Positions 1 through 5,422 are shown, counted from the stretch's first letter. The stretch is DNA of 5,422 nucleotides from Actinomycetota bacterium (GCA_009702725.1 WLHM01000102.1:1-5422); one strand, 5' to 3'. Translations and numbers: made by a program. The notes: generated by a model not told the origin, from the sequence alone.

Positions 1-455
1 GCAACAGCATCAAACTGTGCAGGATTGATTCCATGCTTGGGAGTTTCGCGATTGTTCTTGTTGATTTTGGTTGAAGACGAGGCTTCAATTTCAATTCCAA
101 TTGAGAATCTGTTCCCAATATCCTTAGGCATAACTTTTCCATTAACCTTAAGCGGTCCGCCTGTACCTAGGTGGTAGGTACCGTGACCTGCAATGATTTG
201 GAACTTGCCGTCGCGTCCAACAACAATGTGACAAGCGCGTGCTTCTCCTCCGTATTGTCCGGGATTTCGGCACAAATCGAGGGACGGCATATTTCCGCGA
301 GATAGTTCGCCGCATTCTGTGTGATGCCACGCGACCGAAAAAGGCTGAAATCCCTTTCCGTGCGGATCTGGCCCTGTCAACCAATCTTCATCGACATCGA
401 ATTCAATGCCAGACTTTCGAGCCGCTCGTATAAGTGATTGTGGGTTCCACGCCAT
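1..455 (-). CDS. N-acetylmuramoyl-L-alanine amidase (endolysin-like), 3' end outside window
   Basis: The 151 N-terminal residues of a protein that continues past the left edge. It is predicted to cut the amide bond between muramic acid and L-alanine in peptidoglycan. What I see is the pattern of the zinc amidase (Amidase_2/PGRP) fold: WHHTECG (residues 43-49) with the first zinc histidine, ACHIVVGRDGKF (74-85), YHLGTGG (94-100), SIGIEIE (118-124) and an AQFDAV helix (146-151). The later zinc-ligand histidine would lie outside the window. There is no signal peptide, which fits a phage lysin released through a holin better than a secreted housekeeping hydrolase. The ATG is preceded by AAAGGAGG nine bases upstream, so this start is well supported. 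Its origin in a prophage or phage remnant is inferred; no other phage gene is visible. The amidase fold is fairly certain, the phage origin less so. Confidence 0.82.
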   Translation of the reverse strand, partial: MAWNPQSLIRAARKSGIEFDVDEDWLTGPDPHGKGFQPFSVAWHHTECGELSRGNMPSLDLCRNPGQYGGEARACHIVVGRDGKFQIIAGHGTYHLGTGGPLKVNGKVMPKDIGNRFSIGIEIEASSSTKINKNNRETPKHGINPAQFDAV

Positions 456-515
456 GCGCTTTGCCCTCCTTTGTTTTCGTATCACCACGCAGTCAGCGGC
501 TGTGAAGACGGCACG

Positions 516-587
516 CTAATTGGTTACTGCTGGGGCATGGTCTGGTGCGGTGCTTCGGCGTATAAGTATGGGACGTTCTTCATTCAT
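516..587 (-). CDS. possible 23-residue small ORF upstream of the amidase gene
   Basis: A short frame reading MNEERPILIRRS then TAPDHAPAVTN. It starts at an ATG six bases after AAGGAG, a good Shine-Dalgarno. It ends 60 bases before the amidase start on the same strand, so it could be a small gene or a leader peptide of that operon. A second ATG four bases further in would give a 19-codon alternative in another frame (MKNVPYLYAE...). I recognise no family, and there is no membrane segment, so it is not a holin. The only support is the ribosome binding site and the position; a chance ORF is quite possible. Confidence 0.25.
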   Translation of the reverse strand: MNEERPILIRRSTAPDHAPAVTN

Positions 588-644
588 TCGGAACTCCTTC
601 GATAGTGTATTAAGAAAGGAATCGGCACGGGCGGGTTGACTCAA

Positions 645-660
645 AAACGTCACGACGTTT
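645..660. repeat. perfect inverted repeat AAACGTC-AC-GACGTTT
   Basis: Two seven-base arms are separated by two bases. Flanking CAAA and TTTG can also pair if two A bases are bulged out. The two-base spacer suits a dimeric repressor operator better than an RNA hairpin. Read on the minus strand the second arm runs into five T residues, so a weak terminator is an alternative. It lies about 57 bases upstream of the possible minus-strand small ORF, where an operator for the amidase unit could sit. Confidence 0.4.
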
Positions 661-676
661 GAAGAGTGTTTACGTC

Positions 677-734
677 TTGTTGGGCAATTTTATGCAGTAA
701 TGCCGTGTTGTAATTTAGTGATTAAGCCCGACAA
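677..734. repeat. inverted repeat with 9-base arms (TTGTTGGGC / GCCCGACAA)
   Basis: The arms at 677-685 and 726-734 pair over nine bases with one G-T pair, and enclose 40 bases of AT-rich sequence. There is no T tract after the right arm, so it is not an obvious terminator. It could be a structured RNA, a protein-binding region or chance. Confidence 0.3.
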
Positions 735-897
735 TTCCTCACGAAAATGAGTATTTATGGATTCCCGGTATCTCCACAAATCTGTTGTAACCCTGAATAT
801 TTCTGACAAGCAGGTCGCTTTGGAAAAAGAAGAGAGTTGCGCATGAAGCGAAGAAGGGTATGACCTAGTCAAGGTAGGTAGCTGTGTAATGGCTTAC

Positions 898-926
898 TGG
901 ACAAAGCGTAGGTTAACCTTTATGCT
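898..926 (+). promoter_or_regulatory. promoter of the abiEi-like gene with an embedded palindrome
   Basis: TGGACA (898-903, five of six matches to the -35 consensus) and TATGCT (921-926, four of six to the -10) are separated by exactly 17 bases. The perfect ten-base palindrome AGGTTAACCT (910-919) fills most of the spacer, where a bound repressor would block RNA polymerase. Known AbiEi antitoxins repress their own promoter by binding inverted repeats, so this is a natural candidate for autoregulation. Predicted transcription starts near 933, upstream of the GTG start at 967 and downstream of the in-frame ATG at 889. Confidence 0.55.
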
Positions 927-966
927 AACGGTAGGCCTATTAAGGAATACCTACGGAGGTGGTGGC

Positions 967-1548
967 GTGAGCATCGATACGTCAATGCTTCGTGCACTAC
1001 CTGCGGTGTTCGGTTATGCCCAAGGGTCCCAGATTGTCGGAGAGCGACAGTTCCGCCGTCTGGTGAGCCAAGGTCAGATCGAGCGCCTCGCGCGCGGGGT
1101 CTATCGACAGGCTGGTCAGATGGGCGATGAGGAGCTGATTGAGATTACCCGCCGGGCTCCGCGGGCCACGCTGTGTCTGCGCACGGCACTATCGCGACAT
1201 GACCTGACCGACGAGATCCCCGGCGAGTGGGATGTCGCGATCCCGCGCGGGGCCTGGGCTCCACTGACACAGACTCGAGTTCGCTGGCGGCACTTCGATC
1301 CGGTGACGTTCGACATTGGCCGAGAAATGATCGAACTTGAAGGCGGCATTGAGATCGGCCAGTATCGCGCAGAGCGCAGCATCGTTGATGCCTTTCGACT
1401 GCGGCACCGGGAGGGTTCAGACCTAGCGGTAGAGGCGCTGAAGCGCTGGCTGCGCTTAGGGGGGCAGCCATCGGTGTTGCTTCAGGTTGCCAAGTCGTTT
1501 CCGCATGCGTTGCCCTCACTTCGCCAAGCCTTGGAGATCTTGCTGTGA
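967..1548 (+). CDS. abiEi: AbiEi-like type IV toxin-antitoxin antitoxin / transcriptional regulator
   Basis: A 193-residue protein resembling AbiEi antitoxins, which neutralise the AbiEii nucleotidyltransferase toxin and repress their own operon. An N-terminal winged-helix region (residues about 18-50) has the family pattern GSQIVGERQFRRLV followed by IERLARGVYRQ. A middle segment ATLCLRTALSRHDL (67-80) and EWDVAIPRG (87-95) matches the 'toxin-neutralising' C-terminal domain, and ERSIVDAFRLRHREGSDLA followed by ALKRWLR (136-163) is also typical. The length is close to the usual 190-210. I chose the GTG start because GGAGG lies seven bases upstream and the predicted promoter overlaps the extra 26 residues of the longer frame from ATG 889. 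In related operons the toxin gene follows and overlaps; here only a 34-codon frame does, so the protein may be an orphan regulator. The family call is firm, the antitoxin activity inferred. Confidence 0.8.
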   Translation: MSIDTSMLRALPAVFGYAQGSQIVGERQFRRLVSQGQIERLARGVYRQAGQMGDEELIEITRRAPRATLCLRTALSRHDLTDEIPGEWDVAIPRGAWAPLTQTRVRWRHFDPVTFDIGREMIELEGGIEIGQYRAERSIVDAFRLRHREGSDLAVEALKRWLRLGGQPSVLLQVAKSFPHALPSLRQALEILL

Positions 1549-1649
1549 GCCCGGTAGGAGTTTTGCCACTCGGGCGATTCATGCAGGAGAGTCCAGAGGC
1601 CTCCACTGGCGGCAACGAAGGCAAGTCGTGGCTTGCTCAACGGTGGTAA
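1545..1649 (+). pseudogene. 34-codon GTG frame in the AbiEii toxin position, possibly a remnant
   Basis: The frame starts with GTG overlapping the abiEi stop (GTGA), the coupling usually seen between an AbiEi antitoxin and its AbiEii toxin, and stops after VSPVGVLPLG...LAQRW. The full toxin is about 250-300 residues with a nucleotidyltransferase motif, and none of that is present in any frame before the convergent membrane-protein gene. The few residues present are not clearly similar to toxin N-termini, so this may be a deletion remnant or merely a chance frame. The position is suggestive; the homology is not shown. Confidence 0.25.
1621..1636 (-). terminator. weak stem-loop between the convergent genes
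   Basis: GCAAG and CTTGC pair around a six-base loop, with one more G-T pair outside. It lies 21 bases past the stop codon of the minus-strand membrane-protein gene. On that strand it is followed only by CTTCGTT, so it is a poor intrinsic terminator. It could act in both directions between the two converging genes, or be chance. Confidence 0.2.
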
Positions 1650-1657
1650 CTGGGAAA

Positions 1658-1981
1658 CTACCCGTTAAACCAAGCGTAAGTAATTGGGACGATGGTGATC
1701 AATGGCATAAGAGCAACTACTAACCGAATCCAAAGTAAGCCGTCGCGTTTTCGAGTCAGGGCCCACGCGATCCAAATTCCGGGAACTGCACAGGCACTGA
1801 GAATCACCAGCCCCCACATTCCGTAGAAGAGGCTCCACTGCCAGGCGTTTGCGCTCTCTGTCCCTGAGTCGAAAACCATCACGGTCATTACTGCGGGTAC
1901 GAAAGCCAGAACCGCGACTATTGCCCAAAAAATTGAGGCAATTATGGGCAGTGCGAGATTCGCGGCTTTTTTATCTTCCAT
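1658..1981 (-). CDS. small three-helix membrane protein of unknown function
   Basis: A 107-residue protein with three hydrophobic segments at about residues 10-37, 49-75 and 82-105. The N-terminus MEDKK and the loop TRKRD (76-80) carry the positive charge, and the loop DSGTESAN (38-45) is acidic. The positive-inside rule therefore puts the N-terminus in the cytoplasm and the C-terminus outside. I recognise no family and see no catalytic motif. The ATG overlaps the stop of the upstream VOC stub by one base (TGATG), with GGAG five bases before it, so translation may be coupled to that stub. It converges on the abiEi-like gene, with 109 bases between them. The real-gene call rests on the clean membrane pattern, ribosome binding site and overlap; the function is unknown. 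Confidence 0.65.
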   Translation of the reverse strand: MEDKKAANLALPIIASIFWAIVAVLAFVPAVMTVMVFDSGTESANAWQWSLFYGMWGLVILSACAVPGIWIAWALTRKRDGLLWIRLVVALMPLITIVPITYAWFNG

Positions 1982-2115
1982 CAGGGCTCCATTGGATTCT
2001 GGTTAGTTAAGGATTTCATCCTTCGTACCTGGTTTTCAGGGAAAAGGCTGGAATATAAGTTCGCTACTGCTTCTTCGTTGCCGTCGAACCACAGGGTCGG
2101 AGTTATTGCACTCAT
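1981..2115 (-). pseudogene. truncated PhnB-like VOC family protein (N-terminal 44 codons)
   Basis: The frame begins MSAITPTLWFDGNEEAVANL and continues YSSLFPENQV. This closely fits the start of PhnB / '3-demethylubiquinone-9 3-methyltransferase' domain proteins, whose hallmark is I-T-P-x-L-W-F-D-G-x-x-E-E-A followed by F-Y-x-x-x-F-P. Members are normally about 150 residues with paired beta-alpha-beta-beta-beta units and metal or substrate residues further on; here the frame stops at residue 44. The ATG has AAGGA nine bases upstream, so the stub is probably still translated, and its TGA overlaps the ATG of the membrane protein. The recognisable part ends near residue 31, where a short palindrome AAGGATTTCATCCTT (2009-2023) lies, perhaps marking a deletion junction. 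Loss of function is inferred from length. Confidence 0.65.
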
Positions 2116-2161
2116 CAAGATTGATCCTTACAGAGACTTAACATGATTAGCAAGTACTGGG

Positions 2162-2191
2162 TGTACATGCGCCCTCCGTTTATTGGACAAT
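2162..2191 (+). promoter_or_regulatory. possible promoter for leaderless transcription of the exporter operon
   Basis: TGTACA (2162-2167) and GACAAT (2186-2191) match the -35 and -10 consensus at four of six bases each, with an 18-base spacer. The -10 ends six bases before the ATG at 2198, so transcription would begin at or next to the start codon. That would explain why no Shine-Dalgarno is visible there. The VOC stub is transcribed in the opposite direction from the same gap, so the region probably holds two divergent promoters. The match is modest. Confidence 0.3.
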
Positions 2192-2197
2192 AGTTTC

Positions 2198-3961
2198 ATG
2201 AAGCGCCGTCGCCTATGGATAAATCTAGCTCTAGCCCTGGCCATTCTCCTTGCGATCGGCGCGATTGTGGGGATCGCCCTTCGCCCTCAGCAGGTGCCGC
2301 TGCCGGAGCGCACCGCGATTGTCACCTCAGCCACAGTTTCCGCGAGCGTCACCGCAAGTGGCTCCGTTGAAAGTGCCGGAGACATCGATTTGAGCTTCAC
2401 GACACCTGGTGTAGTTACGAGCGTAGAGGTCAAGGCGGGCGAATCGGTGGAACAGGGCCAAGTGCTCGCTACCGTTAACCAGACAACGGCAACGCAGCAA
2501 CTTGCCGCAGCCAATGCAACCTTGTCACAAGCGTTAAGTTCGGCATCAACATCTAGTTCTGCGGTATCAAATGCACAGGTGCAACTCAAGCTGACAAGTG
2601 ACGCGGCCACCGCGTCAAATGAAAGTTTGAAGGCGGCTGTGGTGCAGGCACGTTCGAACCTTTCCGCTGCTGAAAAACTTTGGTCCGATACTTGCGCCAA
2701 CCCAGATGACCCAACCTGCCCCAATGCGTCCGCCGCTGAAGCAATTCGAACCGCACAAAATGGCGTTAAGAGCGCGCAGCTTAATTACGATTCCGCCGTA
2801 ACTGCCGCCACTAACGCTGCGACTGCATATGACCTCGCGGTCAATCAAGCAGCAGAGACACTGGCGCAAAGCAAGGCCACTGGTTCGACAACGTGCACGG
2901 CCTTCGGTGATAGCTCAGTGAACTGCGCCACCTCAACCGGTAGCACACTTGCGGCACAGCACGCTTATGACTCTGCGGTGAACACTCGAACGCAAGGTAA
3001 GCAGACAGATAGCCAAACCGTTCAAAAAGCAGCGATGGCGCTGTCAACAGCCGAAGTTACTCTTAAAAAGTCATTTGCCGATCAAGCGAAACTTGGGTCT
3101 GATTCGGTTAGAGCTGCAAAGCAAGCCTTGACAAATGCGATAAATGCACAAGATAAGGGGAAGATCGCTAACGCCCAATCGGTGCAAAGCGCACAGAATG
3201 CGCTAATCAACGCGCAGGCCGCCGTTTCAACTCTGGGGAGTGGCGAGACCGCTGGCTCATCCACGGTCGCCCAAGCGGGGATCGACTCAGCCATGGCGGC
3301 GGTCGCGGTCGCGCAGCGAGCCTTAGACGAGACCACGCTAATCGCACCCGTGGGTGGCACCGTCGGATCAGTGAACATCACAGTCGGTGAGTTATCGACG
3401 AGTAGTGCATCTACGGCTGGTGGCTCGGCAGCAATTAGTCTGATACCAGATGGGCTGTTCACGGTTGCCGCCGATTTCGCTGAGACTGATGCAGCTCAAG
3501 TGACTGAAGGTGATCCCGCGATTATTAAGTTCCCGGCGATTTCTGGTGAGTCGGCGAAAGGTGTGGTGACGTCCATTGACCCGATAGCTACGACATCGGC
3601 GTCGAGCAGCCTGGTGATATTCAATATCAAGGTGAGCATGGATTCAGTGCCACCCGGTGTGCAGCCTGGGATGTCTGCATCGATTGCTATCACCACTGAG
3701 CAAGTAAGCGATGTATTGGCGGTACCACAAAGTGCCATATTCACGGTCGGCGACATAAATACTGTGGAAGTACTGCGGCCGGATAACACCTCGGTTAAAA
3801 CTGAGGTCACCGTCGGGCTAAAGGGCGATGTACTTACTGAAATTACAAGTGGAGTAACTGCCGGGCAGGTGCTTGTCATACCGACAGGTGGCTCCGGCAC
3901 TTCGCAGTACCCAACCGGTGGGGTGCCCGGCGGCAGCCCATTTGGCCGACCGCGGGGCTGA
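2198..3961 (+). CDS. membrane-fusion / periplasmic-adaptor protein of a MacAB/YknXYZ-like exporter
   Basis: An adaptor subunit anchored by one N-terminal helix, predicted to sit outside the cell membrane and work with the ATPase and permease downstream. Counting from this ATG (587 residues), a basic MKRRR start is followed by a membrane segment (about 8-28). The lipoyl domain is split between about 57-95 (GVVTSVEVKAGESVEQGQVL) and 380-400 (LIAPVGGTVGSVNITVGELS). Between the halves lies an Ala/Gln/Ser-rich coiled-coil hairpin of about 280 residues, long for the family. Beta-barrel (about 410-500) and membrane-proximal (about 503-563) domains follow, then a Gly/Pro-rich tail. The hairpin carries two cysteine pairs, CANPDDPTC and CTAFGDSSVNC, that could form small disulfide loops. 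An in-frame TTG at 2183 would add five residues; neither start has a clear Shine-Dalgarno. The family is clear, the substrate unknown. Confidence 0.85.
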   Translation: MKRRRLWINLALALAILLAIGAIVGIALRPQQVPLPERTAIVTSATVSASVTASGSVESAGDIDLSFTTPGVVTSVEVKAGESVEQGQVLATVNQTTATQQLAAANATLSQALSSASTSSSAVSNAQVQLKLTSDAATASNESLKAAVVQARSNLSAAEKLWSDTCANPDDPTCPNASAAEAIRTAQNGVKSAQLNYDSAVTAATNAATAYDLAVNQAAETLAQSKATGSTTCTAFGDSSVNCATSTGSTLAAQHAYDSAVNTRTQGKQTDSQTVQKAAMALSTAEVTLKKSFADQAKLGSDSVRAAKQALTNAINAQDKGKIANAQSVQSAQNALINAQAAVSTLGSGETAGSSTVAQAGIDSAMAAVAVAQRALDETTLIAPVGGTVGSVNITVGELSTSSASTAGGSAAISLIPDGLFTVAADFAETDAAQVTEGDPAIIKFPAISGESAKGVVTSIDPIATTSASSSLVIFNIKVSMDSVPPGVQPGMSASIAITTEQVSDVLAVPQSAIFTVGDINTVEVLRPDNTSVKTEVTVGLKGDVLTEITSGVTAGQVLVIPTGGSGTSQYPTGGVPGGSPFGRPRG

Positions 3962-3966
3962 AACCG

Positions 3967-4653
3967 ATGATTCCAGTTCTCGAGGTAGTTGATATCACCA
4001 AGGTGTACGGCGATGGTGAATCGGTCATTCGTGCCCTCGACGGTGTTTCGCTAACGGTGCATACCGGTGACTATTTAGCAATCATGGGTGCATCTGGATC
4101 TGGCAAGTCCACATTGATGAACATTATTGGCGCACTCGACATTGCCACGGCCGGTCAGTACCACTTAGATGGAATCGATATCAACACCTTGGATGAAGAC
4201 GCACTGTCTATTGTGCGAAATCGCAAGATCGGATTCATTTTTCAGTCATTCAACTTGATTCCCAGAACCACTGCGCTGGCGAATGTTGAATTACCCCTTG
4301 CCTATCGCGGAGTTAAGAGGGGGGAGCGTAGGGAGCGCGCGAAGGAGGCACTGGCGGCGGTTGGACTTTCGGATCGTTTGCACCACAAGCCAAATGAGCT
4401 TTCAGGTGGCCAGCAGCAGCGGGTAGCGGTGGCTCGCGCACTTGTTGCTCAACCATCATTACTGCTGGCTGATGAGCCAACCGGCAACTTAGATTCGAGG
4501 GCAACGGCCGACGTTTTGAAATTGCTGGATGAGATGCACGATCAGGGCCGCACAATTGTGATGATTACCCATGAGAACGAAGTCGCTGAGCACGCTGATC
4601 GGGTGATTGTGCTCAAGGATGGCCGAATAGCTGAAGATCGGCTCAACCGATGA
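3967..4653 (+). CDS. ABC transporter ATPase, MacB/LolD/YknY type
   Basis: A 228-residue nucleotide-binding subunit that hydrolyses ATP at the inner face of the membrane to drive the permease encoded next. All motifs are intact: A-loop Y14, Walker A GASGSGKST (41-49), Q-loop Q93 in FIFQSFNLIPRTTALANVELP, signature LSGGQQQR (145-152), Walker B LLLADEPTG (165-173) with E170, D-loop NLDS (174-177) and H-loop H202. The phrase FQSFNLIPRTTALANVELPL is typical of the family that pairs with FtsX-like four-helix permeases (MacB, LolD, YknY) rather than with nutrient importers. The ATG lies five bases after the adaptor stop, with only a weak GGGG sequence as ribosome binding site, so translational coupling is likely. 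Its stop overlaps the permease start (ATGA). The family is certain. Confidence 0.95.
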   Translation: MIPVLEVVDITKVYGDGESVIRALDGVSLTVHTGDYLAIMGASGSGKSTLMNIIGALDIATAGQYHLDGIDINTLDEDALSIVRNRKIGFIFQSFNLIPRTTALANVELPLAYRGVKRGERRERAKEALAAVGLSDRLHHKPNELSGGQQQRVAVARALVAQPSLLLADEPTGNLDSRATADVLKLLDEMHDQGRTIVMITHENEVAEHADRVIVLKDGRIAEDRLNR

Positions 4654-5422
4654 ATCTTTTCGAGTCCTTTCGCAGCGGAGTCCAGGCAATATTGGCGAAC
4701 CGGCTGCGCTCGGGCTTGACAATGCTTGGCATCATGATTGGTGTCGCCGCAGTTATCGTCTTAGTCGCGTTCGGGCAAGGTGCATCAAATGCGGTAACCG
4801 GCAGTATCGAAGGTTTGGGCACCAACTTGATTACGGTTTTCCCTGGAACAGCCGGGGGGGCGCAAAGCAGTGACAACCTCGCGCTGAAAGATCTCACCGT
4901 TGAAGACGCGGTAGCACTAAATGATCCAGTTCTCTCACCTGACATTAGCGCAGCAGCGCCAACGAAACGCGCGCGTGTTACCTGCACGGTTGGCTCCCTA
5001 AGCCACAGCACGGCCATGGTTGGCAGTTGGCCGGCCTACTTCGAGATATCTAATTCGGCAGTTGCCGAAGGAGGCTATTTCACGAATTCAGACGAGGTTG
5101 ACGGGCGCCGCGTTGCGGTGATTGGCAAGACCGTCGCCGATGATCTTTTCACAGACACTGACCCAATCGGCAATGAGATGAACTGCAATGGGGTGCCATT
5201 CACGGTGCTTGGGGTACTGGTCTCAAAGGGCGCTTCTGGTTTTGGAGATCAGGACGACACCATCATTGCGCCCCTCACAACAGTTCGTAATCACCTCACC
5301 GGCAATGGCAGCCTCGACACCATTGCTGTCCAGGCGGCTTCATCGCAAACTCAATCTCAGGCTCAAGAGCAGCTGATCGCCGTACTTGATGACAGGCATG
5401 ATGTAGTTGAGGCAACTCGTGA
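4650..5422 (+). CDS. MacB/FtsX-type ABC permease, 3' end outside window
   Basis: The first 257 residues of a permease that normally has about 400. It should pair with the ATPase just upstream and use a MacB-like mechanism that transmits force to the external adaptor. After NRLRSGLTMLGIMIGVAAV (residues 17-35), the family-typical first membrane helix (about 22-45), comes a large extracytoplasmic domain. GTNLITVFPG (57-66), GRRVAVIGKTVADDLF (152-167), DPIGNEM (171-177), FTVLGVLVSKGASGFGDQDD (184-203) and APLTTVR (207-213) are the expected MacB periplasmic-core signatures. The last three helices lie beyond the right edge. The ATG overlaps the ATPase stop by four bases (ATGA). A run of seven G (4854-4860) inside codons 68-71 is intact in frame here but is a possible slippage site. 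Function as the exporter permease is secure; the substrate is not. Confidence 0.93.
   Translation, partial: MNLFESFRSGVQAILANRLRSGLTMLGIMIGVAAVIVLVAFGQGASNAVTGSIEGLGTNLITVFPGTAGGAQSSDNLALKDLTVEDAVALNDPVLSPDISAAAPTKRARVTCTVGSLSHSTAMVGSWPAYFEISNSAVAEGGYFTNSDEVDGRRVAVIGKTVADDLFTDTDPIGNEMNCNGVPFTVLGVLVSKGASGFGDQDDTIIAPLTTVRNHLTGNGSLDTIAVQAASSQTQSQAQEQLIAVLDDRHDVVEATR

Larger units (their letters stand above)
456..897. other. stretch with no confident gene between the amidase gene and the abiEi promoter
   Basis: No long reading frame here shows recognisable protein features, and all frames are frequently interrupted. It contains the ribosome binding site of the amidase gene (about 465-472, minus strand), the possible 23-codon ORF, and two inverted repeats listed separately. 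A MKRRRV hexapeptide frame (843-863, plus strand) follows a GAAGAGAG sequence and is too short to judge. I see no tRNA, CRISPR or insertion-sequence end. Confidence 0.5.

Noticed and set aside
239..433. Plus-strand and other minus-strand frames over the amidase gene
   Set aside because: They are shadows: the minus-strand frame from 455 has clear amidase motifs and a strong ribosome binding site.
690..872. 60-codon minus-strand frame
   Set aside because: It needs a TTG start with no Shine-Dalgarno, has no recognisable composition or motif, and faces away from any operon.
889..966. In-frame ATG start giving the AbiEi-like protein 26 extra N-terminal residues
   Set aside because: The predicted promoter and transcription start lie inside this extension, and the GTG at 967 has a strong GGAGG seven bases upstream; the extra residues do not fit the family.
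1549..1575. GCCCG/CGGGC inverted repeat just after the abiEi stop, considered as a terminator
   Set aside because: A 17-base loop, only five paired bases and no T tract.
1116..1624. Several minus-strand frames of 72 to 159 codons opposite the AbiEi-like gene
   Set aside because: They are Arg/Ser/Pro-rich antisense shadows of a well-supported plus-strand gene.
1487..1723. 78-codon plus-strand frame running out of abiEi into the convergent gene
   Set aside because: It overlaps two better-supported genes, has no ribosome binding site, and shows no toxin similarity, so it is not a frameshifted AbiEii.
2287..3900. Antisense frames of 68 to 145 codons over the adaptor gene
   Set aside because: They are shadows caused by the Ala/Ser/Thr-rich codon pattern of the adaptor.
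1..5422. CRISPR arrays, tRNA or rRNA genes, insertion-sequence ends
   Set aside because: I saw no regularly spaced repeats, cloverleaf sequence, transposase or terminal inverted repeats with target duplications.

Overview
The window looks like chromosomal DNA of a mid-GC bacterium (roughly half GC by eye), most likely an actinomycetote. The reasons are an AbiEi-type antitoxin of the kind common in that phylum, a MacA/YknX-like adaptor with a very long Ala-rich hairpin and no outer-membrane partner, and mixed GTG/ATG starts. This placement is an inference; there is no rRNA or other phylogenetic marker.

Left part (1-966). A partial zinc amidase (endolysin-like) gene runs off the left edge on the minus strand. 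It is followed by about 500 bases with no confident gene. That stretch holds a possible 23-codon minus-strand ORF with a good Shine-Dalgarno, two inverted repeats, and a clear promoter for the next gene.

Centre (967-2115). An AbiEi-like antitoxin/transcriptional regulator lies on the plus strand, with a palindrome embedded in its promoter spacer. The expected AbiEii toxin is absent; only a 34-codon GTGA-overlapping reading frame follows. Convergent to it, on the minus strand, is a 107-residue three-helix membrane protein. Just upstream of that, ending in a TGATG overlap, is a 44-codon stub of a PhnB-like VOC protein that has lost about two thirds of its usual length. This part reads as a small accessory region with several broken genes.

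Right part (2198-5422). A three-gene plus-strand operon encodes a MacAB/YknXYZ-like exporter: a membrane-fusion adaptor, an ABC ATPase (5 bases downstream) and a MacB-type permease (ATGA overlap, cut by the right edge). The ATPase and permease should form the inner-membrane pump, and the adaptor should extend outward from it. The substrate cannot be read from the sequence.

I did not find a clearly new biological system. The best leads are the orphan AbiEi with its operator-like palindrome, the truncated VOC gene, and the cysteine-looped, internally repeated hairpin of the adaptor.
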